Translations under genes and position numbers: made by a program
Notes under the pieces: generated by a model
Told to the model about the DNA's origin: nothing
Database searches by the model: none
Seen by the model: only the letters and a program-made list of their open reading frames with translations
Source: Chlorophyllum brunneum
Lineage: Eukaryota > Basidiomycota > Agaricomycetes > Agaricales > Agaricaceae
DNA: 64,000 bases
Reading direction: 5' to 3'
NCBI GenBank assembly: GCA_963576785.1
Contig: OY756142.1
Location: 1,054,001 to 1,118,000 of the forward strand
Part shown: piece after piece, positions 1 to 18,185 of the stretch
Numbering within the stretch: the first letter of the stretch is position 1
Layout of the letters: each line of letters opens with the position of its first letter

Positions 1-714
1 CGCCCGTTGGCTGAAGGCGGTGTCGAACTCGGGCGCGTGTTGATCTCCAAAGGCGGGAGTGGCTTGCCATTTGCCCGTGGCAACATTTCATCTAGGTTGA
101 CAGGAATACCCAATGCAATGAGGTGCTGCCGCCGTGTGCGTGACCGTATCCAGTTTGGCGGTTTAATGGGCGGAGGTGTTTGTAGTAGCACTTTGTACAT
201 TTCCCGACTGTCACTATGTAGCATCCATAAGCGGAATGGAGGGATCTTATGCTCACCTTTCTGCTGTGGTCAATATCTGTGCGGTCCCCTCCACCTCCCG
301 TATGAGGTCATCTGTCGTGACCTGCGAGATGTCTTCACCCGCCCAGATGGGTTCCAACAAACTCTGAATCTCCTCCTCCAATTCTGATCGTGCCGGCAAC
401 GGATCCAATTTAAGAGCATGCCATTCTTGCGGAGGAGGATCACCTAGAAAGGCCTGTTCTTCAAAACATGTCGTGACAGTCGTAGCCTCCCCAAACTCCT
501 CAAAGTCTCCAAAATCATCACCCCCTTCTACTGCGGACGTGGGCGCTGTATTAAAGTCTTCAAAGTCATCGAACCCAGAATCATCAAGCTCTGATTCAGG
601 TGCGGATGGTGGCATGGATGTCGACAGAGAAACGGAGGGTTTAGTGGGAGAAGTACTGTCTGGGGCAACACTACTCCCCCATACTGAAGCACCAAACGTC
701 AAATCGTCTTCCAT
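1..714 (-). CDS. Acidic DF-motif fungal protein (3' end outside window)
   Basis: Starts at the ATG at 714. The N-terminal 80 residues are acidic and disordered, with repeated short Asp-Phe motifs (GFDDFEDF, DDFGDFEEFGE), which resemble the motifs that bind clathrin-adaptor ear domains. A folded-looking segment follows (LDPLPARSELEEEIQSLLEP). The frame then meets a stop at 253, but a GT-AG intron (about 202-257) joins it to a basic segment with KPPNWIRSR and LIALGIPVNLDE that runs off the left edge. The architecture looks like a conserved fungal protein of unknown function; a role in vesicle traffic is only a guess from the DF motifs. Divergent from the RRN11-like gene, with a 124-bp shared upstream region. 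Confidence 0.6.
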
Positions 715-838
715 CGAGAGTGTACTGGTGTTGGATTAGCAATGCGAACAGAAGTAAGTTATGCCTTTGGCGTTGTTTGCGACTCTCATTTACTGGTGTT
801 ACATCATGTCGCTAAACCACCACTTCCTCTTCATGTCT
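715..838. promoter_or_regulatory. Divergent promoter region, DF-rich protein / RRN11-like
   Basis: Only 124 bp separate the two divergent ATGs (714 on the minus strand, 839 on the plus strand), so both core promoters must lie here or overlap the first exons. I see no clear TATA box. The region also holds upstream plus-strand ATGs at 761, 806 and 833 in frame with 839; one of these could be the true start. Confidence 0.4.
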
Positions 839-1679
839 ATGGATTCAAAACCCCCACCCACCGCTCGGAAGTTGCATATTAGGCGGCTATATGATATTTT
901 GGAATTATGCATACAACGCAATGACTTTGCCCGGGCCAAACGAGTCTGGGCTATCCTGGTTCGATGCAAGGAATTTCTTTGGCATGAGTATTGGACGACC
1001 GGCTTGTACATCCTCAACGAGGGTGGTGGATCGACCGAGAACATACCACAACGAATTGAATATCTTCGTGCCGTGATGCTGCGAGATATTGACAAGGTAT
1101 GTTTCTTCTTAATTGGACAAGCTGTAATCCCACCTGTCGTTCAGGAAGGGGTGCTCAAAGAACTTGTCCTTCTCCTCATACTCTCTGGTCAGCATCGAAG
1201 GGCCTTGGATGAACTTGAGCTGTGTGTTGGGTTTGGCTTGCTTTTTTTATACTCTTACATTGCCTGATAGGTACCTGCCTTCGTTCCCCTACCAAGGCAA
1301 TCCAGTCCTCCACATATATGCTGGTCTCCTGTCCCTTCAGCTTGCACAAAGACAGGATGGTGTGTACTTCGGTCTGACAAGTTGTTTCACCCTCACCCCC
1401 GCTGCCCAGGTTCTCAAGCACTTGATAGTTCCCTCATCCGGGATGCCCAATCCCATCTCAGCCAAGCGAGGACCGTTGATCCATCCAACGTGACCGCAGA
1501 AGCCTTTCTCCAAAAGGTACGCCAAGTCACTTCCGACACTTTGATTCGTCCTCACTACTACAATATAATAGATCAACACTCTACAAAACAAAGCAGATGA
1601 CAAGGAAATGATCGATTCAGAGGACGAAGCTATGCGGGTTGACAATTCTACACCACAGCGGAAACGCATTAAGACATGA
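839..1679 (+). CDS. RNA polymerase I initiation factor Rrn11-like
   Basis: Likely the fungal counterpart of TAF1A/Rrn11, part of the core factor that recruits Pol I to rDNA promoters in the nucleolus. Exon 1 (839-1096) carries RRLYDILELCIQRNDF, ARAKRVWAILVRCKE and a helical repeat continuing into LKELVLLLILSGQHRRALDEL (exon from 1145), the TPR-like pattern of this family. Exon 3 (about 1270-1350) reads YLPSFPYQGNPVLHIYAGLL. A GT-AG intron then leads to SSLIRDAQSHLSQARTVDPSN, and a last exon ends in a basic tail (QRKRIKT) at the TGA at 1677. Phases are consistent across all junctions. The protein is about 240 aa. The assignment rests on remembered family pattern, so it is moderate; a generic TPR protein is the alternative. 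Convergent with RIX1, with 9 bp between stop codons. Confidence 0.55.
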
Positions 1680-1688
1680 GACGGACCA

Positions 1689-4392
1689 TTACCCGATATC
1701 GGAATCTGAGTTCATATCAATTGCCGGCATGTCATCATCCTCATCCTCTGCAAGGGGCGGTGCACTATGGATGGGTGCTTTTGGTGCGGAGGTCGAAGCT
1801 TCCGCTTGGAAAGGTTTTAATGCTGGCTGGATGGCTTGGCCCTTGTGTGACTCAATGGCTGTTGGATGGAATAGGATTGGAGGTGATTGTTCCACCGTCT
1901 CCCGAGCAAGCGTGGGGGTAAGCCCAGGCTGTTTTTGCCCAGAGAAATCGCTTCGAGGTTTCTGGAGTGCTAGGGATAATGGCCGAACTGGGACAGGTGT
2001 AACACTTGAAGGGGCTACTTCAGGTGTAGAAACGGTCGCTGAAAACTGTGTTGGTGGTATCGTCGAGTCGTTCATCCGGACATCTACACCTTGCTGTTGT
2101 ATTTCATCTTGGTTTGTATACAAGCCCAAGGATCTTCGCAACTCCCGTTCCTCTTGTGACTCCTCGCTGAAGACAAGCGAAAGATTCTGCGCAAGAGGCA
2201 CTGATCTCATGAGAGGTGGTAGGCGGGGGTGCAAGAGCGAGTCAAGCTGCCGTTGCGATTCCTGCAATGAACGTTAGCTTAGCACCCATCAGCTATTTGG
2301 ACTGATGCAAACCGTGTTGTTACTACCGCGGCTCAACGCATCAACTATCAGCGGAAGACTTTTGGACAGTGTGTCCGAAGTTCCAGAAGCGAACTCCGTA
2401 CTGATATCATGAAGTTTGGATAACACGTCGCGGTGTAAAGTAGGGTCAGGCGAGAGTATTGCTGGAGGTATGCGATCCATAACCAGGAGGGCAGAAATGA
2501 GAACTCGTACGGATATCGACTGCATAGAAGCAGAGAGATGGGGCTCCCGCAAAAGGAGTCGGACAACTGAGATATAGAAGTGGGATTATGCTGCTAGGAC
2601 TGTGAATTAATTACGTACCTTCCAGAGCGATCAGAAGCACTTTTCCGTCAATGCTGGTCGGGCAGACGATAGGACGGGTTAAGAATAACTCGTCTCCTTC
2701 ATGCATCCGCGTTCTATTTTTGTTTCTTTTGCCTCGTGAATGTGCAGGACCACTGACGCAAGCTTCAGAGGCGCTGTCTGAACCAGCAAGGATTTTTGAG
2801 ACAAATGGCAAGACAGCTTTCATCAGACGAGTTGCGATCAAGGACGAATAAGAAGGGTAGTGTCGTAGAAGGGATTTCAGGGTATGAAGGAGAATGTGTC
2901 GGTGTTCGCTAGTTACACGTTAGAGATACTCTTGAGACAGGTCAAAATAAACGTACCCGGTACTCGGTGATTCGAGATGAACAGCGAGAACGACTGTGAG
3001 CTGAGTAACGTATGGCTGGAGATGGTGATCGAGCCTAGGCGAGCCTTAGTTCAGGCCACATCTATGGAGCGAGAAGGCAGACCATTTGACAAAAGAAACT
3101 ACTAATGAGCACCCAAGCTCTTGGATTTTTGGAACTGCGGTGACTTCAAGCATATGAGTGGTTGGGTCGACAAAGCCGTCCTTCTAAGGGAGTCTCAGCG
3201 CTTTGGGAAACACCTCTGTCAGGTGGATTCCGTACCTTAGGGCTAGCTGTACTCTTCAATAATTGGAATGCAAACCGAACGGTTGCACCTAGAGGTATTT
3301 GAACTGGCCGATAAACAGTAGCCCTACGGAGCTATATATCAGCCGATGGTGCGTTAATAGATAACTGACATAACATACTGACCCGAAGAGATCGTCCAAA
3401 ATGGTTATTGCACATTTGAGTCGGTCGAAATACAGGGGAACGGATACAATAGGGTCCTGGTTTCGAGGGCTTGAGATATTGGCGGGAGCTAAGGAAGAGA
3501 GTTCGAAATTTTATGAGAAAATATAAGGCGAAGTAGGAGTACCTCCTTCACTGAACGTCGTGCGAAGGGACCAGAAAGCGTTCGTGCCAAACCCCAACGT
3601 CTCGTCAAGGGTTTTCCTCCATAGGTTAGACGCACCTACCTTGCCTCCGGTAACATGGATCGTGCAGTACAAACGTGATGCAGCACTAAGTACCTCGAGT
3701 GGGACTGGTGTATGAGGATGTCCATCGAGGAATAGTAATGCAAAATTAGAGAGTGCCGAATAGGAGGGCTTATGTAGTGTCGGGTAGAGTGGAATGAGAT
3801 TGACAAGGGTTGAGATCGCAACGGCCTGGTAAACCGCTTCAGTTGCAGGCTCGGCGCCTTGGACTGTAATGTAACGTACCTTCAGCTCTGTATCCCCGGT
3901 CTGCTCACCCAAAGATATTAGTGTCGCGACTAATTTGGGGATGTTCGGTGTTGCAACTTGCCGACGAAACTCTGATGCTTCATACGAGTGGGTAAAGATG
4001 GTCCTCAAAAGCCGAATTGATGCTTTCAGCACCACAGTAGATTCGTTTTTCTTGTAAAGAGCAAATGAGGGTGATTGTGTAAAATCCTAACCGGACAGAC
4101 CGACTGATAGCAAGGGAAGCGCGACTCCAACCCAACTTTGTCCATTTTCGAGCAGCAGTGTGTTCGACAAAATTCCAGTCTTTTGTGCGAGAGTTAAACC
4201 AGCCCAGCGTCCCGCAGGCTCTTTCGAGCGTAAAAGCGATTGTATCCGGGCAGTCCATTTCGACAGATGAGGAGATGGGGCGAGAGAATCAGGCACGAGT
4301 GCATCGAGAACAAACGGAAGGTGAAGAACGGCAGACGTATCTGAAGCGAGGTGGATGTTCAGCAGAGTTTTCAGGGGATGGTGTTCGTCCAT
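1689..4392 (-). CDS. RIX1: Pre-rRNA-processing protein RIX1 (PELP1 family)
   Basis: Scaffold of the Rix1 complex (Rix1-Ipi1-Ipi3), which works with Rea1/Mdn1 on nuclear pre-60S particles and on ITS2 processing. The start at 4392 gives the family N-terminus with HLSKWTARIQSLLRSKEP and RWAGLTLAQKTG, the most conserved part of the RIX1 N-terminal domain. Later exons (3511-4035 and smaller ones down to 2289) are helical ARM-like repeats, for example IPLYPTLHKPSYSALSNF. The segment at 2611-2841 carries KRNKNRTRMHEGDELF, typical of the family's basic-acidic patch. The last exon (1689-2267) is disordered and ends in an acidic tail (AEDEDDDMPAIDMNSDSD). Exon borders between 2842 and 3510 are not resolved here. 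Divergent from SEC10, 176 bp apart. Confidence 0.8.
3826..3879 (-). other. Possible 54-nt in-frame intron in RIX1
   Basis: On the minus strand a GTACGT donor (3879) and a TACCAG acceptor (3826) enclose 54 nt with no stop and a length divisible by three. Removing it joins DTELK to AVAISTLVNLIPLYP, which reads as a continuous helical repeat. Keeping it adds 18 residues (VRYITVQGAEPATEAVYQ). Splicing is the more likely state, but both products stay in frame. Confidence 0.5.
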
Positions 4393-4568
4393 CGCTGCTT
4401 GACTGCAGCAGTTCTTTGATTTTTCGGATTGAAGCCATCGTCATCTGAGTCTAACAAGACAAAACATAGATCGTCTTGGCGATCAACTCGACACAAGGCG
4501 TGCGCAAGTCATTACGCTACCTGTCATTCTACTCCTCGCCCTGGAACGTCTATGTCAGCGCTGAAAGC

Positions 4569-7500
4569 ATGGCGACCTCGTCTTCTGCTGTCCAGGACAT
4601 AGAAGAGCATCTCCAACTTTCGGCTTTCAAGGTGCATCAACATAAACCTCCTAAGACTATCAGACACGCGACTTACTAGGTTAACCAGGGCAAATTTGAC
4701 GTCACAGAATTCGTCCCATCGATATCTGAGAGGCTTATTGCCCATTCCAAGGCGGAGAATGGACGTGGGTGGCTATCTCGACTTGAGCTCCTGAATGATC
4801 ATTGAAGAACACGCCACAGCATTTGACCCCAAGCCCTTCCTCCAGACATTTGAAGTCGCGATTGACAAGCTCATTGATCTCCGTAAGGACGTTCAGGCGA
4901 AAACGGAACAGATGGAGAAGACCGTGCGGGTAGCAGAGCGGGAATATTCTAAGAAGATGGCAGATTTGAATCGCAGTTTCGATGTAAGTTACCATCCCGT
5001 CATGTAGGTATCCCTGCCTTTCATTGAATGACTCTCAGGCCGTTGGGAACACGTTTTCTGGTATGGAGAGCAGAATGAATGATGTCAGCAGTACCGCCGT
5101 ACGGATAGGTACGTTCTTCCTTTCGTTAAATATTCGTACATTGAATGAATCGACTTCTAGGCGACCAGCTCGAGACTGTTCACGTCGAGCGACAAAGGGC
5201 ACAGGCAGCATATGACCTCATAGACTACTATAACCAATTCACCAAAGGCGACACGAGCCGATTGGATGCGTTTAGGAAGGAAGGACGTGCAGGTCGTAGA
5301 CAAGTGGCTATTATCCTCCGCCGACTAAATACGGTAGCCAAGGAAGTAGATTTACCCTCCACAGAAAAGGTGAATGCCACTTATCTCCCGTAGCCTCAAT
5401 GGCCAGTTCACATCTTTCCCAGACCAGAGAAAATATCGAAAAATACTGTGAAAAGTTCGAGAAGGAAATGCTGAACCTCTTCGATCGCTGCTACCGCAAA
5501 GGCGACCCCAAGATGATGCACGTACGTCGCCTATATGGATCCCTACACGCCCGCTCAAGCAATTCTTTCTCCAGCATTGTGCTCAAACATTACTAGAATT
5601 CAACGGAGGTGCTTCATGTGTTCAGGTCTATGTCAACCAGCACGACTTTTTCATCAATTCCGGGCAGAAGGCAAAACCTTCCGAAGATGTCGTACTGTAA
5701 GCGAGAGGTCCTAATTTGTCTCTTATGAGAATGAACACTTTGCAGATGGAGGTCAATATCTGACCCAGATAGTAGCCCTCCGAAAGGCGAACTAGGGTTG
5801 GCAGAATTGTTTGAGGAAATTAGGGTCACCGTAGATCAAGAAGCACAGATTGTGAAGGCAGTCTTTCCGAACCCGCCTATGGTCATGCAAGTATTCTTAC
5901 AACGTGTATTCGCCCAATCAGTAAGTCAGCTAGGGCCCACAGAACTCCCTTAAACTACCACAAACAAACAAACAGATACAACAACACATGGAGCAACTAC
6001 TACACCGGGGTGCCGAAATATCTGAGCTCGCATACCTAAGGGTACTTCAAATGGTGCATATCCAAACGTCGTCGTTAGTGGACGACTTGAAGAGCCACGA
6101 GCTACCTCATGTGTCACCGCGAACCCCCTATGAGGCCACAGAATTTCGAAGATCATTAAGCGGTGCTGTCCCAATCACTGGTCATGCGACAACCACCACC
6201 ATCAGTGTCATGCTAGAAACCGCAATGGAGGAGCTATTCGTTCCCTATACAGAGGGTCAACGTTACCTGGAACGTGAAGCCAAGAACTTGGGAGCATTGT
6301 ATACGAAGCTACTGGCACTTTTCTCTCGTTATCACGTATGTTATAACTCAGTTTCCACGCCAAACTCGCTCATTGTGTCCCTAGAAAGCCTCCAGGGCTA
6401 AATCCTCGATGTTTGATCGCGTTGTCAATCATATCAATGCATCAAGTGTGGGTACCACGACTTCAGCTCAAGCTGCTGTCGCTTTCATAAGATTCGGTGG
6501 TATGGCTCCAGCTGAACGCAAGTCAGACCAACTTACCGAAGAGCCTGTACGTGAGGAAGATGGACTTCTCTCGGTGGATATTGCGGAAAATATTTTAAAG
6601 TGGCATGCGGAAGCTATTGGAAGATGCGTAGAGCTCACCCCACCCAACGATGTGTGAGCGTACCTCTCATATTACTTCACATTGTCTGATAAGGTGTGCA
6701 GTCCAAAGAACACGTTTGTGCTACTACGCGTTTTAGCTGACGCCATTGCAAATTTATATGTGGATGAAGCTATTGCAACGTACGGTTCACTTCCTGACTG
6801 CACTGAGGTTAATCTCTTACACAGCACAGGGCTCAAGTTCGGCTAGATGCCGCGGACTCGAAGGCCGAACCTTCCTTCCACGCTCTAACGGTTGTACGTT
6901 CTATCGATCTCATCTGTCACCTCTGGCAGCAATACATCAACACTGCTATTCTGCCGCTTGCAAGCTCTTCAGTGACACTCAGGCGGGAGATGGCCGTGTT
7001 CAATAATCAAACAATCAGTCAGATGGAGATTGGTGCGAACGGTCTTTTACAGCGTGTGGCGGACGGTGAGTACCAGGCTGTTGTCTCAGTGCCTGTTTTG
7101 TCATTTCCATTGCAGCGGTTGTCGCGTGGTTGTCGCTGCAACTGGCCAAGCAAAAGAAGACTGATTTCAAGCCTCGTAATGATGATCTGACGTTCGCCCG
7201 TGTGAACACCGAACCATGTGTTGCCTGTTGCAGTATATTGGAGGCTGTACGGGATGCCGCTAAGCAAAACCTGAGCGGGAAGAACCTCGAAGTTTTTCTG
7301 ACCGAGATCGGTGTGGCCTTCCACAGCCTCTTACTTGAGCACCTACGCAAATTTCCCGTCAATGATACTGGTGGCATCATACTTGCAAAGTCAGCTTTTT
7401 TTGGGACCCCTTTCAACGATCTATCTCATCCTCGATTTAACAGGGACATTACCTCATATCAAGATACGATTGGCACATTCGGCATTTTTGCTCTAGACGA

Positions 7501-7864
7501 ACGCTTCGAGTTCATTCGTCAGCTTGGCAACGTCTTCATAGTCCGGCCAGGAATCTTGAAGTCCTACATTAATGAAAACTATCTTGGTCGCATAGATATA
7601 TCGCTCTTGAAGCCCTATCTCGCTCTCCGGAGTGACTGGAGTCAGTTCGAGAAAGGCTTCAATGATGCAACCGACGACACCCCAGATAGTTCTGGCAGCA
7701 ATGGATTGAGGGATCGCTTCGGGAGGCTGAGCGTGATGATGAAAGATTTGGAGGGGCTGAAAGTCGTAGATGGATTGGGATCCATGACCATGCCAGCCAT
7801 GCCAGCCATGCCCACGAGTTTTGCTGGTGCTTTCTCAATACCTGGAAGGCCGTTTGGCAGTTAA
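4569..7864 (+). CDS. SEC10: Exocyst complex component SEC10 (EXOC5)
   Basis: Exocyst subunit that tethers secretory vesicles to the plasma membrane at sites of polarised growth. I could assemble 13 exons: 4569-4631, 4689-4764, 4820-4983, 5039-5108, 5161-5369, 5423-5521, 5575-5696, 5746-5920, 5976-6335, 6385-6653, 6702-6779, 6830-7065 and 7116-7864. They sum to 2,670 nt with every phase matching (889 aa), the usual Sec10 size. Family marks are FKGKFDVTEFV near the N-terminus, a coiled coil around residues 60-130, LLEFNGGASCVQVYVNQHDFFI (two overlapping pieces), and a C-terminal LKPYLALRSDWSQFEKGF. The short tail contains a small MPA tandem. The start at 4569 fits the family; an in-frame ATG at 4476 would add 31 unlikely residues. 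Convergent with the hydratase gene (63 bp between stops). Confidence 0.93.
7786..7812 (+). repeat. Short tandem repeat in SEC10 tail (Met-Pro-Ala)
   Basis: Roughly three copies of a 9-nt unit (ATGCCAGCC type) encode MPAMPAMP near the C-terminus of SEC10. It lies in the disordered tail and keeps the frame, so it is probably length-variable between strains. Confidence 0.6.
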
Positions 7865-7927
7865 TTTTTTTTCGGTTTAGATTCGTGTAGTACAGTTTCT
7901 ACAGTACTGATCTCCGCCAAATTTCAT

Positions 7928-9076
7928 TCACCTCGGAAAACTGGTCGACGCTTTTCTTTAAATGCGGATAGAGCTTCCAGACGGTCCTTTGTTGGCAGCA
8001 GAGTCTCATATGAAGCACGCTCGAAATCCAAACCTGTTTCAAGGGCAAGATCCTCTGAGCGACTAACAACTTGCTTGGCCGCCCTCAGTGCCAAAGGAGC
8101 TGCAACAAACTATTATGTGAGTTAAGTCTATAGAGCACGGCGCACGCACCATTCTTGGAAATGCCTTGTGCCAGGACCAGGGCCCTGTCGAAGGCACTTG
8201 ATCCAGGATCCGATACATAATTGACGAGTCCTGAGGAGAAATCGAATCATTTCGAAAACGACACGGTATTCGACCAAGTCACCCACCCCATTCCAGCGCT
8301 TCTTGTGCCGACAAGGAACGTGCAGTGAACAACAGATCCTTGGCTTTTGAAATTCCGAGGACACGTGCTGTTCGCTGAGTGCCACCGGCACCAGGAATTA
8401 TGGCAAGTGCTGTTTCTGGAAGACCAATCTTGGCGACTTCGCAACCTATTCTTGAGTGAATACGGATATCATGATGAACTATCATCCGCCGAGGGAACAA
8501 ACACACCAGCAACACGAAGGTCACAAGCAAGGCTTATTTCCAGTCCACCACCTAAAGCTGGACCATCTATCGCCGCAATTGTTGGCATCGGCAGAGCCTC
8601 GAGCTTGCCGAATGCATCCCGAAGGTCAGACAGAAACTTGAAGACTTGGTCTTGTGTCATATTACGTCTCTCGGCGAGGTCTGCGCCGGCGCAGAAGGAT
8701 CCAAGGGTTGTAGATCGGAGGATGAGCACGCGTATGCTGTAATTCGTGAGACAGATAGACATGCACGAGTTCAGGACGCACCTCTTGTCAAAGTGGGCTT
8801 CCTCAAGGCATTCCCTCATTTGCTGCGCCAATGGGTGTAAGCAGCCATTCACATCTAAGCACTAGGAGAATTGCGTACTTTCAGGAGATTGACGGAGATT
8901 GCGTTCTTGACTTGGGGACGGTTGAGGGCGAGGCAGACAATGCCGGGATGCTTGGCGACGGGTTCCAGAAATGCATCCTTCTGGACAGGGGTAGACAGGT
9001 ATCTGCGGGAACACCTATAGATTTGAACTGGGGCTCGGCCCAGGCTGAGAGTGTTCATTCGAAGTATACTGGCCAT
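7928..9076 (-). CDS. Enoyl-CoA hydratase/isomerase family protein, mitochondrial (AUH-like)
   Basis: Crotonase-fold enzyme that hydrates a 2-enoyl-CoA; the mitochondrial AUH-like branch acts on methylglutaconyl-CoA in leucine breakdown. The N-terminus is Arg/Ser-rich and looks like a mitochondrial presequence ([19 protein letters not shown]). The crotonase signatures are present: [19 protein letters not shown] (first oxyanion-hole strand), [22 protein letters not shown] (split here) for the second, and [20 protein letters not shown] carrying the catalytic Glu region. The C-terminus ends RRPVFRGE at the TGA at 7928. About six exons are needed. The start at 9076 (MASIL) is chosen over in-frame ATGs at 9103, 9106 and 9172 because it begins the presequence. 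Substrate is inferred from family resemblance only. Confidence 0.85.
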
Positions 9077-9521
9077 GGTGGTAAGGAACGGGAACTGGGA
9101 CATCATAGAATGCCGGGTGAGAGCCGTGGGTTGAATGTGTGTGGGGAAGGTGATAGCACTGACATAACCCAATTCTTAACTTCGATGGTGATGCATATTT
9201 CTACTGCAACAATTGATTTCGTCGAAATGCCGAGATTCGTAGCGTGTCCCGTCCAAGAAATACTCCGACTCCGGACACAACTGTCGGAGGGGATGCTATT
9301 CATTAAGCCTCGTAGAGCTCTCATGATCACCTCTCAAGTATCAAACGTCTCGTCCTGAAACAAGCATGAGGAATCATGCACAGGACAGGTGTGGCCATCG
9401 GACCGCGTCGGACGGGTTATAGAGACCCTTCATTGATTGCAGTTGGCCGTGACCCCTCAGTACCGTGTCTGTCGCTCGTGAGAACGGCACCTTTTCTTCC
9501 TCAGCCCCTACCTTGTGCAAG
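9077..9521. promoter_or_regulatory. Divergent intergenic region, hydratase / ABC transporter
   Basis: 445 bp between the hydratase start and the assumed ABC-transporter start. A 62-codon plus-strand open frame (9376-9564) is out of frame with the transporter and is not convincing. I see no repeat or RNA gene here. Confidence 0.35.
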
Positions 9522-15504
<5,983 letters not shown>

Positions 15505-15586
15505 TCCGTCTGTATTTTAATGTATGTTGTATTGAGCACGTGATGGCGAACTTTGGTTTCGCTCGCTGTTGGGCAGGCGGAGTGCG

Positions 15587-18021
15587 ATGGCACCCTCAAC
15601 CGCCTTTGCGGGCACCTGGACGTCTCTTCCAACCCCTCTCACACCTTGGATGTAAGGCTTGTACTCCCATATTGACCATGAACCTCAAAATGCGGGCAGT
15701 CTAGATGTCGTTCAATCCATGGGATACGAACAAATGACACCAGTCCAGGCATCCACCATTCCACTCTTTATGAAGAGTAAGGATGTCGTTGTCGAGGCCG
15801 TCACTGGTTCAGGCAAGACACTGGCATTTGTTATTCCAATCTTGGAACGCCTCATTCGAAGGAAAACGCGCCTGAGGAGGAACGAAATGGGGGCACTGAT
15901 CATAAGCCCTACAAGGTACATCTTCGGTGCATTACCTCTGGGGATATTCCTCACCAGCTACCAGAGAACTAGCATCACAAATCCACTCCGTGTTTTTGCT
16001 CTTTCTTAACTCGCAACCACGGTCTGAGGTCTCTGAAGATGAATCGCCCCAAGAAAACCAAATACCGCAAGGACTTCTCCCATATCCTCCTCCCCTGCTG
16101 CTCGTGTCTTCAAATCAGTCGCCCCCTGCACAAGACCTCGAGAGGCTCCTATCCACTGGAGCAGACATTGTCGTTGGCACACCTGGTCGTGTGGAAGAGC
16201 TCCTACTGGGGAGGGGGCGGGATGCGGTCAGCGTGAAGGAGCTCGAGGTCTTGGTATTGGATGAAGCTGACCGGTGCGTTATATGCGTACTTGTGTTCAG
16301 CATGATCCTCATGGCTCTTATTCAACTCCAGCCTCCTGGACCTAGGATTCCAAGATGCTTTGAGGCGGATCGTCACCCACCTTCCCAAACAACGGAGAAC
16401 CGGTCTCTTCAGCGCTACAATGACGGACGCCGATGCCATGACAGAATTGGTCCGTGTTGGCCTACGAAATCCTGCGCGGGTAGTAGTAAAGGTACAGGCG
16501 AAAAAGGCAAAAGGAAACTTTGTTATCGAAGAAAGACGGATACCCGCCAAGTAAGCAAGCAACTTGATGTGCTTCAACTTGTTCTTTCTAACGGCCGGAG
16601 TAGCCTTCAGAACTTCTATATATCTTGCCATGCTTCGGAGAAACTCCTTCAACTGTCCCGCCTGATCTCATTCGAAACCAGCAAAAACAGATCTTCTAAT
16701 TTCATTGTCTACTTTGCTACCTGCGCATGCGTTGATTATTTCTACAAGGTTAGACCCGGTATCGCGTTGTTTAAAAAAAACCCCGACTCACACTTCCCAA
16801 GATTTTATCCAGCGTAACGGCACCTTCCACTGCATTTTATTCCCTCCATGGCCATCTACCTCCTTCAGCACGAACAAAAACCCTGAATAATTTTACTTCT
16901 GCGACCTCCACCCCAACCCACTCATCAGTCCTTCTCGCGACAGATGTCGCCGCACGTGGTCTCGACCTCCCCAATGTCGACGTCGTCATTCAATTCGACC
17001 CTCCTTCTGATCCCAAGGCTTTCTCCCATCGTTGCGGGCGGACTGCCCGTGCAGGGCGTAGTGGACGAGCCTATGTTCTCCTTGTTGGTCGGGAATTAGA
17101 GTTTGTCGGTGCGTTAGTTTCCAGTGAGACCCGAGGGAGTTGGATTCATTTTCCCCCGCTTCAGAATTCATGAGCATACGCAAAATCCCGTTAAAACCGC
17201 ATTCTTATATACAAAAGGATCTTTCTAACCTAAGTGCTGACGGCATGGAACGACAAGTAGATCCAGAAACCGACAACCATCTCTCTTGTGTACGGAGAAA
17301 AGTTTTAACAGACCGTGCTTACAACGATCAGGTAAATAATCCATATCTTGTTCATCAATTCGCACATGATCTCCTTCTCAGGCTGTGAAAGCTTTCGTCT
17401 CTTTTGTCCGCGCATATTCCAAACACGAGGCATCGTACATTTTCCGCATCAAAGACTTGGATCTTATTGGGATTGCCAAGAGCTTTGGACTCCTCCGACT
17501 GCCAAGAATGCCCGAGCTACAAAGTGTGGATAGGAGTAGTTGGACAGATGCGACTGTCGACGTAAGATCGTAATCATCAAAATCACTTTTGCTGAAGTTT
17601 ACATTCGCAACAGTGGAATGACTACGCGTATGCAGACAAAGCTCAGGAAGCCAAGCGTCTAGCTGCCAAAGTGGTGGATCAAGTGGGGCTCGAAAAAGAA
17701 AGCGAACAGCGCCAGCTTGAGAAGTCCAAGAAGAAAAAGGCGAATACTGCATGGAGCGAGCAGACGGCGAAAAGGGAGGAGAGAGAGAAACGGCGAGAAA
17801 AGCGCACAAAGAAAAAGAAGTGGCTTCAAGACCAACAGTTCACAAACACCGCGACCCTTGAAAACACTTTAAGTAAGCGGCCCCATGAGGAAGTGGCAAA
17901 CAGAGCCAGCGACGATGAAGATGACTGGGATGAGCTAGCGAGAGAGGAGAGGATGGCGAAAAGGCTACGCAAAGGGGAAATATCTCAACGGCAGTTCGAT
18001 CTTGCCTTCACAGACCTTTAG
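15587..18021 (+). CDS. SPB4: ATP-dependent RNA helicase SPB4 (DDX55)
   Basis: DEAD-box helicase needed for late nuclear 60S subunit maturation. The first exon ([11 protein letters not shown]...) ends TGGAT and splices to an acceptor at 15698, giving [20 protein letters not shown], the Q motif. Motif I is VTGSGKT, Ia lies in PTRELA (rebuilt by splicing), Ib GTPGR, motif II LDEADR and motif III SAT (FSATMTDA). The C-terminal RecA domain has [18 protein letters not shown] and [14 protein letters not shown] (motif VI). The tail after about 17640 is a Lys/Glu-rich coiled segment ending [17 protein letters not shown], the characteristic Spb4 C-terminus. Expected length of about 620-640 aa fits. Convergent with the PX gene (164 bp between stops). 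Confidence 0.92.
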
Positions 18022-18185
18022 GCCGGTAACTTTAATAAACTATTTTCTAGATCAGAATTCAATAACATGATTATGATGAATAGTACAATCTGAGTTGTCT
18101 AGTTGGGAGATACACTATCTGGTACAACAGCATGAAAAGGTCTGATGATATGGAGAAAATGGAAGCAAAGAACAACGACGGTAGT

